Positions 34,349 through 43,077 of a DNA stretch of 64,000 bases are shown here, piece by piece; position 1 is the stretch's first letter; each line of letters starts with the position of its first letter. Below the pieces are notes generated by a model, which was not told the DNA's origin, did not search any database, and worked only from the letters and a program-made list of their open reading frames with translations. Origin of the DNA: Lysobacter sp. BMK333-48F3 (GTDB taxonomy: Bacteria > Pseudomonadota > Gammaproteobacteria > Xanthomonadales > Xanthomonadaceae); the NCBI RefSeq assembly GCF_019733395.1, contig NZ_JAIHOO010000001.1, positions 2,303,001 through 2,367,000 of the forward strand, in the 5' to 3' direction. The position numbers and the translations under genes were made by a program.

Positions 34349-35740
34349 ATGACGATCGACCTCGAACGCTCCATCTCCCGCTCCGGCCCGAGCGCGGCCG
34401 CCGCGGAACCATCCGCCGCTTACCGCAACGACCGCGCCCACGTCATCCATTCCTGGTCGGCGCAGGCCGGCCTGGACCCGGTCGTCGTCGCCGGCGCCAG
34501 CGGCTCGCATTTCTGGGACGAGAGCGGACGGCGCTGGCTGGATTTCTCCAGCCAGTTGGTCAACGTCAACCTGGGCCACCAACACCCCAAGCTGGTCGCC
34601 GCGATCCAGGCCCAGGCCGCGCGCCTGTGCACGGTCGCGCCCTACCACGCCAACGAGGCCACCGCCGAAGCGGCGCGGCTGATCGCCCAGGCCGCGCCCG
34701 GCGATCTGAACAAGGTTTTCTTCACCAACGGCGGCGCCGAGGCGGTCGAGAACGCGGTGCGCATCGCCCGCCATCACACCGGCCGGCTCAAGGTGTTGTC
34801 GGCCTACCGCAGCTACCACGGCGCCACCGCCGGGGCGATCTCGCTGACCGGCGACCCGCGCCGCTGGGGCGCCGAACCGGGCATGCCGGGCACGGTGCGG
34901 TTCTGGGGGCCGTATCCGTACCGCTCCGCCTTCCATGCCGATTCGCCGGCGCAGGAATGCGAACGCGCGCTGGCCCACCTGGCCGATACCTTGATGGTCG
35001 AAGGGCCGCACACCGTCGCCGCGGTGCTGCTGGAATCGGTGGTCGGCGGCAACGGCATCCTGGTGCCGCCGGACGGTTATCTGCAGGGCGTGCGCGAGCT
35101 GTGCGACCGCCACGGCATCGTCATGATCGCCGACGAGGTCATGGCCGGCTTCGGCCGTTGCGGCGAATGGTTCGCGATCGACCATTGGGGCGTGGTGCCG
35201 GACCTGATCACCTTCGCCAAGGGCGTCAACTGCGGCTACGTGCCGTTGGGCGGGGTGATCCTCAGCGAATCCATCGCCAGCACCTTCGACGACCGCCCCT
35301 TCCCCGGCGGCCTGACCTATTCCGGCCATCCGCTGGCCTGCGCCGCGGCGGTGGCCTGCCTGAACGTGTACCGCGAGGACGGCATCATCGAGCGCGCCCG
35401 CCGCCTCGGCGAGCGGATCGTCCGGCCTGCGCTGGAAGAACTGCAGCGCAGGCACCCCAGCGTCGGCGAAGTGCGCGGCCTGGGCATGTTCTGGGCGATC
35501 GAACTGGTGCGCGACCGCGACAGCCGCGAGCCGCTGGTGCCTTACAACGCGGCCGGCGCCGACAACCGGCCGATGGCCGAGTTCGCCGCGGCCTGCAAAC
35601 AGCGCGGCCTATGGCCGTTCGTGCACTTCAACCGGGTGCATGTGGCGCCGCCGCTGACCATCGACGAGGCCGACCTGCGCAGCGGGCTGGCGATCATCGA
35701 CGACGCCTTGCAGGCGGCCGATCGCCACGCGGCGGGCTAA
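34349..35740 (+). CDS. Class III (PLP-dependent) aminotransferase
   Basis: A 463-residue fold-type I enzyme of the omega-aminotransferase group. Markers are NGGAEAVENAVRIAR, the cofactor Asp in IADEVMAGFGR, the Schiff-base Lys291 in FAKGVNCGYVPLGG and the late TYSGHPLACAAAVA. It resembles taurine-, beta-alanine- or putrescine-pyruvate aminotransferases, but the substrate cannot be read by eye. It converges with the HDO-VOC fusion gene 60 bp away across a shared terminator hairpin. That closeness may mean a common pathway in which one enzyme handles the amine or amino acid made by the other. Confidence 0.9.
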   Translation: MTIDLERSISRSGPSAAAAEPSAAYRNDRAHVIHSWSAQAGLDPVVVAGASGSHFWDESGRRWLDFSSQLVNVNLGHQHPKLVAAIQAQAARLCTVAPYHANEATAEAARLIAQAAPGDLNKVFFTNGGAEAVENAVRIARHHTGRLKVLSAYRSYHGATAGAISLTGDPRRWGAEPGMPGTVRFWGPYPYRSAFHADSPAQECERALAHLADTLMVEGPHTVAAVLLESVVGGNGILVPPDGYLQGVRELCDRHGIVMIADEVMAGFGRCGEWFAIDHWGVVPDLITFAKGVNCGYVPLGGVILSESIASTFDDRPFPGGLTYSGHPLACAAAVACLNVYREDGIIERARRLGERIVRPALEELQRRHPSVGEVRGLGMFWAIELVRDRDSREPLVPYNAAGADNRPMAEFAAACKQRGLWPFVHFNRVHVAPPLTIDEADLRSGLAIIDDALQAADRHAAG

Positions 35741-35757
35741 CCTGCCGCGCCGGCGAA

Positions 35758-35786
35758 CGCGAAAAGCCCCGGCCTGGGCCGGGGCT
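35758..35786 (-). terminator. Terminator in the convergent gap
   Basis: AGCCCCGGCC (35765-35774) and GGCCGGGGCT (35777-35786) form a 10-bp perfect stem. On the minus strand it is followed by TTTTC, giving an intrinsic terminator for the HDO-VOC gene. On the plus strand it could also stop the aminotransferase transcript, but there the T-run is missing. Confidence 0.75.
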
Positions 35787-35800
35787 CGGGTATCCGCGTC

Positions 35801-37120
35801 TCAGGCCGCGGCCGCTTTCTCCGCCAACGCGTCCAGGCCGAAGATGTCCTTGGTGCTGTCGGAGAAGATCACCGAAAACACTTCGTCGTGGTTGCGGAAG
35901 GCCTTGAACTCCAGGCAGTTGCCGCTGGGGTCGCTGAGGAACATGGTGGCGTGCTCGCCCGGCAGTTCGCGCATGCGTACGTGCGGCGGGTCGATGAAGC
36001 CGTAGTCGCGCGCCTTGATCCGTTCGGCCAGCCCGCTCCAGTCGCGCCAGTTGAGGTTCATGCCGAAGTGCGGCACCCGCACGGTCTCGCCGTAGAAGGC
36101 CGAGCCGAACGAATGGTCCGCGTCGTCGCCGGTCTGCGGGGTCTGGTGGATCACCAGGTGGTGGCCGTAGAAATCCAGGTCGATCAGATTGCGGGTCGAG
36201 CGGCCCTGCTTGGCGCCGAGCACCTCGCAGTAGAACCGGCGCGCTTGCTGCAGGTCGTGCACGCCGATCGCCAGGTGGAACTGATGGATGGCGTCGTCGC
36301 GGTGGCCGGCCGCCGGGCCCAGCACCAGTTCGGCGACCGCGGCGCGCTCGCCGGCGGGCGCATCGTCGGCCTTGCTCGCCTCGTCCAGGATGTTGCTCCA
36401 GAACGACGACCACGCCGCCATGCTGTCGCAGAAACCCTGCTGCAAGGCCTCGACGCTGCCGCTGTCCATGCCGGCGATCTCGTCGCCGATCAGCTTGCGC
36501 AGCTGCTCGCGGTGGGCGATGTCGTGCTCGCCGACATGCAGATCCCAGAACGTCCAGGCGATCCGGTCGTGGTTGCGCTGGATATAGGGATTGCGGATCA
36601 GGTGCTGATACAGCCGCGCCAGGTAAATCTGGCAGACGCACTCGCCGCCCATGCCGCGCAGGCCGATGCCGTAGGCCGGGCTGCAGGCAGGGTCGATCAG
36701 GCGCGCGCGGGCCTGGTCCAGCAGTTGGATATTGCCGGCCAGCGCCATCGTCTGCGGCGAGGGCTGGGCGACGTCCAGGCTGGCGAGAAACCCGTCGTAC
36801 AGTTCCGGGTGCGCCTGGGCCGGGTCGCCGCCGCCGAGCTCGTCGAGCAGGATGTCGGCGAGGAAGCTGCGCATCCGGCCGGGTTGCAGCCGGGCGACCA
36901 GCAGCGCGATATCGGTGATGTAGTAGCTGGTGAAGTAGCGGTACTGCAGCAGCAGCGAATGCAGACGCTGCGGGCTGGCGGTTTCCACGAAGGCGAACAT
37001 GGCCTGCGCGCGCTCGACGGTCTGGCGTTGCAGCTCGTCGGCCAGGGCCCAGAACCGATCGATATCCACCTGGTTGGAGCAACACGGCTGTGATGGCGAA
37101 ACAGTCTTCATGTTGGTCAT
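35801..37120 (-). CDS. Heme-oxygenase-like diiron oxidase (HDO) fused to a VOC domain
   Basis: A 439-residue two-domain enzyme. Residues ~20-250 are helical and match the iron-containing redox/HDO superfamily (UndA, BesC, CADD, SznF central domain): Glu94 and His104 in LLDELGGG...AQAHPELY, Glu160, and His195/Asp200/His203 in LHVGEHDIAH are likely metal ligands. Residues ~278-415 form a VOC (glyoxalase/extradiol-type) domain with possible ligands His282 (FHLAI), His320/321 (YGHHLVIHQ) and Glu404 (CLEFKAF). HDOs use O2 for N-oxygenation, C-C cleavage or desaturation. The fused VOC domain is unusual. The reaction is unknown. AGAGG precedes the ATG; 37111 is an alternative start. Confidence 0.82.
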   Translation of the reverse strand: MTNMKTVSPSQPCCSNQVDIDRFWALADELQRQTVERAQAMFAFVETASPQRLHSLLLQYRYFTSYYITDIALLVARLQPGRMRSFLADILLDELGGGDPAQAHPELYDGFLASLDVAQPSPQTMALAGNIQLLDQARARLIDPACSPAYGIGLRGMGGECVCQIYLARLYQHLIRNPYIQRNHDRIAWTFWDLHVGEHDIAHREQLRKLIGDEIAGMDSGSVEALQQGFCDSMAAWSSFWSNILDEASKADDAPAGERAAVAELVLGPAAGHRDDAIHQFHLAIGVHDLQQARRFYCEVLGAKQGRSTRNLIDLDFYGHHLVIHQTPQTGDDADHSFGSAFYGETVRVPHFGMNLNWRDWSGLAERIKARDYGFIDPPHVRMRELPGEHATMFLSDPSGNCLEFKAFRNHDEVFSVIFSDSTKDIFGLDALAEKAAAA

Positions 37121-37941
37121 CCGTCCTCTAGCTTCGAAGGTGAGTGACGTCGCCCGGAGCGGGATTGCGCCCGCGGCCGGGCTGTGCCGAAAGCCCCTGG
37201 TCGAACACGTGGCGGCGGCGGGGCGGACCGCACCCGTTCTTTTCCGTAATGCGTCCCGGCGGCGCCAGTGACAGGGCGCTGGAACGGCGATGACGGCCCG
37301 GGCGAAACCCCACGGGCGTGTCGCGCAGCCAGCGCGCCGGCCGGCCGCGACCGGCGCATCTGCGGCGAGCGCAGGATCGGCGGACGATGCGGCGCACAGC
37401 CTCTCCGGAGCGGGTCGCGCCGGTTGCGACCCGAGCCCGGATGCCGTCCCTGGTCGGCTACGGATGGGACGTCGTTGCACTCGGCGCTGCTGCTGTCGCC
37501 CGCGGCAAACGTTCGCGTCGATCGGAGCGTCGATCGGAGCGGCCGGCCGTCGGGCCAGCATCCACACTCGCCCGCGCCGACACCGTGATTCGCGGCTCCG
37601 AATTACAAGTCGTCGGGTCGGGCCGCGGGACCAGGATCCGGCGCGAGATCCGCATTCATACGGCAGCGCAAGCCCGCAACGGCGGCATGCGGATGTACAA
37701 CCGGTTGCGGAATCGGACGCTGCGCCGCGAAGGGTCTGGGATCGCCCGAGACAGGAGCTGGGCTCTCCGAAAAGCGCGGCAGCTTGGGGCCGGCTGGATG
37801 GCCGCCGCTTGCCGGGTAAGGTCGAGCCGGGCAGGTGGCCCCGTCGCATGTCGAATCCACGGCCGGCCGTTCGTCGCCAGGGTGAAAGGCGGCCAGTTCT
37901 TCCGATCGAGCCGCACCAAGACCCAGCCAGGAGCACTCGCC
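37121..37941. other. Long intergenic region between divergent HDO-VOC and GST genes
   Basis: 821 bp with no supportable gene. Frames on both strands are Arg-rich and look like shadows. The in-frame extension of the GST gene back to 37318 lacks any similarity to GSTs. There is a 12-bp tandem duplication (GCGTCGATCGGA, 37515-37538). It must hold both promoters and perhaps an unrecognised RNA, but I see no clear signal. Confidence 0.5.
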
Positions 37942-38595
37942 ATGAGCATCGTCATCACCGCCTTCGAACGCTCGCCCGACGGCGGCCAGGTCCTGGCGCG
38001 CGATACCCGCGTACGCTGGGCGCTGGAAGAAGTCGGCCGGCCCTACGCAGTGCGCCTGCTGTCGTTCACGGCGATGAAGCAGCCCGCGCACCTGCGCCTG
38101 CATCCCTTCGGCCAGATTCCCACGTTCGAGGAGGGCGGTCTGGTCCTGTTCGAAACCGGCGCGATCGTGTTGCATCTGGCGCAGAACCGCCCCGGCCTGC
38201 TGCCGGATGAGGCCAATGCGCGCGACCGCGCCATCGCCTGGATGTTCGCCGCGCTCAACACGGTCGAGCCGCCGATCCTCGACCTGGCGGTGGCCAAGAT
38301 CCAGGAAGGCGATCGGCCGTGGGCGCAAGAACGCCTGCCGCTGGTCGCCGATCGCATCCGCCAACGACTGACCCAGCTGGCAGAGCGACTGGATGGCGAG
38401 GAATGGCTCGATGGCGGTTTCAGCGCCGGCGATCTGATGATGGTGTCGGTGTTGCTGAGGCTCAGGCCGTCGGGCCTGCTCGCCGAGTATCCGTCGCTGG
38501 CCGCCTATGTCGCCCGCGGCGAAGCGCGGCCGGCCTATCGGCGCGCCTTCGCCGCTCAGTGGGCGGTCAACGCCGGCCCGCCGAAAGCGGGCTGA
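37942..38595 (+). CDS. Glutathione S-transferase family protein
   Basis: A 217-residue GST: N-terminal thioredoxin-like domain (ITAFERSPDGGQVLARDTRVRW, with the cis-Pro QIPTFEEGG and the ETGAIVLHLA glutathione-binding segment) and an all-helical C-terminal domain with the WLDGGFSAGDLMM N-capping motif. The start at 37942 has CAGGAG 8 bases upstream. The substrate is unknown. One of three GST genes in this window. Confidence 0.9.
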   Translation: MSIVITAFERSPDGGQVLARDTRVRWALEEVGRPYAVRLLSFTAMKQPAHLRLHPFGQIPTFEEGGLVLFETGAIVLHLAQNRPGLLPDEANARDRAIAWMFAALNTVEPPILDLAVAKIQEGDRPWAQERLPLVADRIRQRLTQLAERLDGEEWLDGGFSAGDLMMVSVLLRLRPSGLLAEYPSLAAYVARGEARPAYRRAFAAQWAVNAGPPKAG

Positions 38596-38624
38596 TCCTC
38601 ATGCCCGCCGCGTAGCGCAGGGGC

Positions 38625-39029
38625 TCAGACGCCGGCCTCGCGCCCGGCCAAGTATTCTCTCGCATAGTCGACGACGTCCGCAGGCGCGTCCGGGTGATCG
38701 AGGATTTCGCCCACGACTTCGTCCAGCGTCCGGCCTGCGATCGGTGCGGCGCCGACGTTGTGCAGACGCAAGACCATCCGGGTATTGAACTCGCCAGGTT
38801 TGCGGCGCACCGATGCCAGCAGTTCCGGCTCGTAGCCTCGGCATTTTTCCAGCGCATGCAGCAGACTCCAGAACAGGCCGTAGGCGTCGTCCTCGGGAAA
38901 GCGCTCGAATACGCCGAATGAGGCGCGGAACTCGTCCTGCCCGCACGTCGAAGGGTCGATCTTGCCGATGGCCTCGGACAGAGCGTCGAGGTGCTCCTCG
39001 CTATCGGGGTCGGTGAAGCTCTGCAGCAA
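38625..39029 (-). CDS. Immunity-protein-like small acidic protein, possibly truncated start
   Basis: A 134-residue acidic cytoplasmic protein. The core FGVFERFPEDDAYGLFWSLLHALEK and the following PELLASVRRKPGEFNTRMVLRLHN look like uncharacterised proteins found beside toxins, but I cannot name a family. The annotated start is a TTG at 39029 without a good ribosome site. Directly upstream in frame lie LIE codons and then a TAG (39039-39041) preceded by ATG TCG CCA (39042-39050). This looks like an original ATG start interrupted by one nonsense change, so the gene may be weakly expressed or broken. It diverges from the patatin gene at 39472. Confidence 0.6.
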   Translation of the reverse strand: MLQSFTDPDSEEHLDALSEAIGKIDPSTCGQDEFRASFGVFERFPEDDAYGLFWSLLHALEKCRGYEPELLASVRRKPGEFNTRMVLRLHNVGAAPIAGRTLDEVVGEILDHPDAPADVVDYAREYLAGREAGV

Positions 39030-39471
39030 TTCGATCAGCTATGGCGACATGGCATGGGGCTCGATGCTCGACTCAGGCCGAGTGGGGAAGCGGTCGCGGC
39101 TCGGATGAACCAGGCGCGGAACGATAGCCTGTCATGTTCCATGCGCCCGGCCAAGACGGGCTCGATCGAAGAAGCCTGCCGCAATAGGCGTCCCTGCGTC
39201 CGCCGGTTCCGGCAGGGGCGAGTCGTGAGCCAATGCAACGCGATCGGGCGGCCGCGGGGGCCGGGTGCAGTCGTCCGGCCTCGGCTTCGGCGACGACCGC
39301 CGGCAAGACTCGCTGCGTTGGACGGCCTGCCGCTCTTGAAGGCCGCGCAGGTTCGTCGCCGACGACAAGCGAGCGCGAGTGGCCTTGGCATTCGCGGTTC
39401 CGCGTAACAGGGGAGACGAGGCGCGCGACGGCCGTGGCGGCACGGGCGACGGCGGCCTGAGGGAGGGCGAG
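39030..39471. other. Divergent intergenic region
   Basis: 442 bp between the immunity-like and patatin genes. No credible gene. It includes the ATG-TCG-CCA-TAG remnant at 39039-39050 and presumably both promoters. No clear -35/-10 was seen. Confidence 0.5.
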
Positions 39472-41451
39472 ATGACGGACGAATCGACCACGCAAGCGGC
39501 GCCCGGCCGCGTCTTTGCGACCCAGTGCGACCTGGTCATGAAGGGCGGCATCACCAGCGGCATCGTCTACCCCCTGGCGGTGGTGGAGATCGCCAAGGCC
39601 TTCACCTTGCGCAGCATCGGCGGAACCAGCGCCGGCGCGATCGCTGCGGCGGCCGCGGCGGCGGCGGAGCTGGGGCGGCAGCGCTGGAACAACGACGCGG
39701 GATTCCAGGCCCTGGCTAAACTGCCCGAGCACCTGGTGAGCAAGCCCGTCGGCGGGCGCGGCACCAAGCTGTTGGCGTTCTTCAAGCCGGCGCCGAAGCT
39801 TCGGCCTTTGTTCGACGTGTTCCTGGGCGTAATGGGCGAGCGTACCGGCTGGCGTCGCGCCGGCGCCGGCGCGAAAGCGCTGTTCGCCCACTTCGCTCCG
39901 GCCATCGTGCTCGGGGCGGCGATAGGCAGCGTGCCGCTGGGCTGGGCGGTGGCGCGCAGCGGCGCCGTGTTGGTATGGCCCTGGGTGCTCGCCGGTGCGC
40001 TGACCGGCGCGGTACTGGTCGCGCTGGCCCATGCGCTGTGGCTGCTGTTTCGCGAGTTGCCGAACAATCGTTTCGGCGCCTGCACCGGCATGCCGGCTGC
40101 GGACGATCGGGCGCCGGAAGAGGCGCTGACCGTGTGGCTGGCGGACTATCTGGATGCGCTATGCGGTCAGCGCGACGCGCAAGCCGGCGAGGACGACGAA
40201 GTGGATCGGGCCAAGCCGCTCACGTTCGGCGACCTGCGCAAGCACGGCATCGATCTGCAGATGATGACTACCTGCCTGACCCTGGGCCGGCCGTTCCGGC
40301 TCCCGTTCCGCGACGATGAGCAGGTGCGGGAGAACAAACAGTTCTTCTACAAGGAGTCGGACTTCCGCGAGTTGTTCCCGCCGCGGGTGAATGCCTGGAT
40401 GCACGCGCGCGAACGGCCGGCGTCGGCGGACGCCGGCTCGGCTTCTGAGGACCTGGACCTGAGCGGATTCCGCCGCTTGCCTGCGCCCGACGACCTGCCG
40501 GTGGTCGTGGCGGTCCGCATGAGCCTGAGTTTCCCGTTGCTGCTCAGCGCGATACCGCTGCATGCGGTGGACTTCAACCGCCGCCCGCGCAAGCGGTCCG
40601 CGACGCATGCGGCGCAGCGCGGCGAACCGCGGCGCAAGCTGGAACCGTGCTGGTTCACCGATGGCGGCGTGGGCTCCAATTTCCCGATCCATTTCTTTGA
40701 TAGTTCGCTGCCGTGCCGGCCGACGTTCGGCCTCGACCTGGGGCAGGCGGAGGAGGGAGAGCCCGAGCGGGTGCGTTTTCCGAAGAAGAACGGCGACGCC
40801 CGGCTGACCTGGTGGCATCGGTTCGAGGGCGGAGGATTCGCCAGGCTGGCGGGATTCCTCGGTACGGTGGTCCATGTGGCGAAGGATTGGAACCACGAAA
40901 CGCTTTCGCATCTTCCCGGCTTCCGCGACCGCATCGGCCTGATCCTGCTGACCAAACGCGAAGGCGGCTTGAACCTGTCGATGGACTCGGAACTAATCAA
41001 GGTCCTGACCGAGTATGGACGCATCGCCGGCCTGAACTTCGTCGAGCGCTTCGGCAACCCGGACCTGTGGACCGATGTGACCGATCCCTCCAGCATGAAC
41101 TGGGGCAATCACCAGATCATCCGCCTGCGCTTGCTGCTCGCCGGCATGAGCGAGCTGCTCGGTTCGCTGGAGGGCGCGTGCGGAAAATTGCAGGGCACCG
41201 ACGCGAACTTCGACCGCTTCTTCGAGCCGTCTGCGCACGCGTGCAGCTACAGCTTCGAAGGACTGGACAATCTGGACGCCGATCCGCAGGGCCTCTACTA
41301 CACCCAGGCCGGACTGGCGTTGGAGGCGTTCAAGCGCCTGCGGGCGCTGGCCAAGCTGATCGATGCGTCCAACCAGGCGCGGCCGAGCACGCGATTGGAG
41401 CGCGAGGCGCCCAGGCCGACGCCCGAACTGAAGACGCGTCCGCGGATCTGA
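39472..41451 (+). CDS. Patatin-like phospholipase with membrane insertion
   Basis: A 659-residue protein of the patatin family. The oxyanion-hole segment is KGGITSGIVYP (24-34), the nucleophile is Ser53 in IGGTSAGAI, and the catalytic Asp397 lies in FTDGGVGSNFP. Between nucleophile and Asp there is a long insert with two strongly hydrophobic helices (about 139-162 and 166-193), so the enzyme is probably anchored in the inner membrane. The usual function is release of fatty acids from phospholipids. The start at 39472 has GAGGGAGGG close upstream; the frame extends to 39379. A small immunity-like gene diverges from it. Confidence 0.85.
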   Translation: MTDESTTQAAPGRVFATQCDLVMKGGITSGIVYPLAVVEIAKAFTLRSIGGTSAGAIAAAAAAAAELGRQRWNNDAGFQALAKLPEHLVSKPVGGRGTKLLAFFKPAPKLRPLFDVFLGVMGERTGWRRAGAGAKALFAHFAPAIVLGAAIGSVPLGWAVARSGAVLVWPWVLAGALTGAVLVALAHALWLLFRELPNNRFGACTGMPAADDRAPEEALTVWLADYLDALCGQRDAQAGEDDEVDRAKPLTFGDLRKHGIDLQMMTTCLTLGRPFRLPFRDDEQVRENKQFFYKESDFRELFPPRVNAWMHARERPASADAGSASEDLDLSGFRRLPAPDDLPVVVAVRMSLSFPLLLSAIPLHAVDFNRRPRKRSATHAAQRGEPRRKLEPCWFTDGGVGSNFPIHFFDSSLPCRPTFGLDLGQAEEGEPERVRFPKKNGDARLTWWHRFEGGGFARLAGFLGTVVHVAKDWNHETLSHLPGFRDRIGLILLTKREGGLNLSMDSELIKVLTEYGRIAGLNFVERFGNPDLWTDVTDPSSMNWGNHQIIRLRLLLAGMSELLGSLEGACGKLQGTDANFDRFFEPSAHACSYSFEGLDNLDADPQGLYYTQAGLALEAFKRLRALAKLIDASNQARPSTRLEREAPRPTPELKTRPRI

Positions 41452-41613
41452 GCGGCCGGCGCACCGGTCGGGCCATCGCGGTTCGCGCGCCGCGAGATCG
41501 CAACCCACTGGCCGCGTACGCCCGACAACACGGTGGAGAGCGATGGCAGGAGCGCGATCGCGCCTAGGTTAGGCTTGAAGCCGGGACCAAGTCCGAGCCC
41601 GAGATGGGCGCCG

Positions 41614-42801
41614 TTAGCGCCCAGCGAATTCGATGATGACGTTTCCCAACGGAAACTCATTGGCTCGCTCCTGCCAACTGCCGTCCGGAAGCTTCATTCG
41701 AAATCGGTCGATGACGTAGGGCAGGCCTTCGCTCGCCAGAATGCCGGGGCCATCGGTCACCTGGAAATGGAGGTGCGGCTCGCGCGCATCTCCCGAATTT
41801 CCGACTGCCGCAATCGCTTCGCCCAGGCGCACTCGATCGCCCGTCTTGACGCGTACGCTGCCCGGTTTCAGATGAGCGTAGTAGGCGAACTGCCCCCGGC
41901 CCAGGTCGAGCACCACCGAATTCCCGGCGACCGTCTCCATCGTCACCGGAACCGCCGTTTCGAAGCCCGCCGGCGTACGTGGAATATTATCTGGCAAGTC
42001 GTTCCTGACCTGCACGACCGTCGCATCCGCCACCGCGCGAACGTCGGCGCCGTACGCATGATAGGAGCGCACGTCCCGCGGGTCGCCGGAGAAAAAGGCG
42101 CCGTCCTTGCGGCGCTTCCAGTCGATGGCGTATCGGCGCGAGATCTGCCCGAGTCCGCCGGCGACGATGAGGCCCGATCGGTGATGCGCGCCGACGCTCA
42201 AGCCGCTCACGGCTGCCCAGTCCGAGCCCGACAGCGGCGCGGCCAGGATCTTGAGTTCGCCTGGCTTCATGTCGACGATCGGTCCGTCGGCCGCGGCATC
42301 GTCGAGCAGCACCCGATGCGTCAGCTTTCCGGGCGGCGACCGGTCGTCGAAGGCGAGACACAGGAAGGCCACGGCCAGGCGACCGGGGCCCAAGGTCGGC
42401 GCTTCATCGAGCTCGCCGCCACCCACGAGCATGAGCTTGCCCTTGAGTCGCTCGCCTGAGAGAGAAACGAGGGGGGCGTCCATGGCGCGGGTTCCATCGA
42501 GAACCTGGATAGCGCGCAACGGCAAGGGGCTGTCCGAGAAGTTCTGCAGGTGCAGCTCGTAGATCATCATCGAATGGCCGTTCGCGGCGAATGCGGTGGG
42601 CGCGATCGGTGTGCGGAGCTCAAGCTGCACCGGCGGGAACGACGGGCCTCGAGCGGCCGGTGCGGGCATCGTCTCCTGTTCCGATCGGACGTAATCGCAT
42701 CCGCCTGGAAGAGGCAGGTCGTTGGTTTGCGCCGCGAATGCCGGCGCGCCTCCCAACAGCACAAGCCCCAATGCGGCGGCGCGCAACCATGATGTCGACA
42801 C
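41614..42801 (-). CDS. Secreted M23 family metallopeptidase
   Basis: A 395-residue protein with a Sec signal (SWLRAAALGLVLLGGAPAFAA), an N-terminal beta-rich domain of unknown role (about 30-240) and a C-terminal LytM/M23 domain with SYHAYGADV (first His and Asp ligands), a catalytic His in YYAHLKPGSV and the HLHF motif (EPHLHFQV). Such enzymes cut peptidoglycan peptides or, in Lysobacter relatives, foreign cell walls. It starts with GTG at 42801, 9 bases after GGGAGG; the frame is open to 43014, but the signal peptide marks the shorter start. Confidence 0.88.
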   Translation of the reverse strand: MSTSWLRAAALGLVLLGGAPAFAAQTNDLPLPGGCDYVRSEQETMPAPAARGPSFPPVQLELRTPIAPTAFAANGHSMMIYELHLQNFSDSPLPLRAIQVLDGTRAMDAPLVSLSGERLKGKLMLVGGGELDEAPTLGPGRLAVAFLCLAFDDRSPPGKLTHRVLLDDAAADGPIVDMKPGELKILAAPLSGSDWAAVSGLSVGAHHRSGLIVAGGLGQISRRYAIDWKRRKDGAFFSGDPRDVRSYHAYGADVRAVADATVVQVRNDLPDNIPRTPAGFETAVPVTMETVAGNSVVLDLGRGQFAYYAHLKPGSVRVKTGDRVRLGEAIAAVGNSGDAREPHLHFQVTDGPGILASEGLPYVIDRFRMKLPDGSWQERANEFPLGNVIIEFAGR

Positions 42802-43077
42802 TCTGGATTCCCTCCCGGAACGTTTGGCGAGGCGAAGTCTAGCCGAGTCGGCAACTGCATCGCTCTGACGGAGCCGGGAGGTCGCCAGCGGATCGAACAG
42901 GTCACGGGTCGTATCTGGGCCCGTTGGCGCTCGATGCGTGGAGTGCGCAGTTCGATTCGCATCGTAAAACGGTCGTGCCGCTGTCCGCTTCCTGCCGGAG
43001 ACCGGCATCGCCAAGGACGCCGCTTTCCGACGATGCAGTTCGATGAGCGGCCAAACGCAGACGCTCGGCCGTGGGTG

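Noticed and set aside
37318..38595. A 425-codon frame ending as a GST
   Set aside because: The GST fold starts at 37942 with a good ribosome site; the extra 208 codons are Arg-rich and lack any fold signature.
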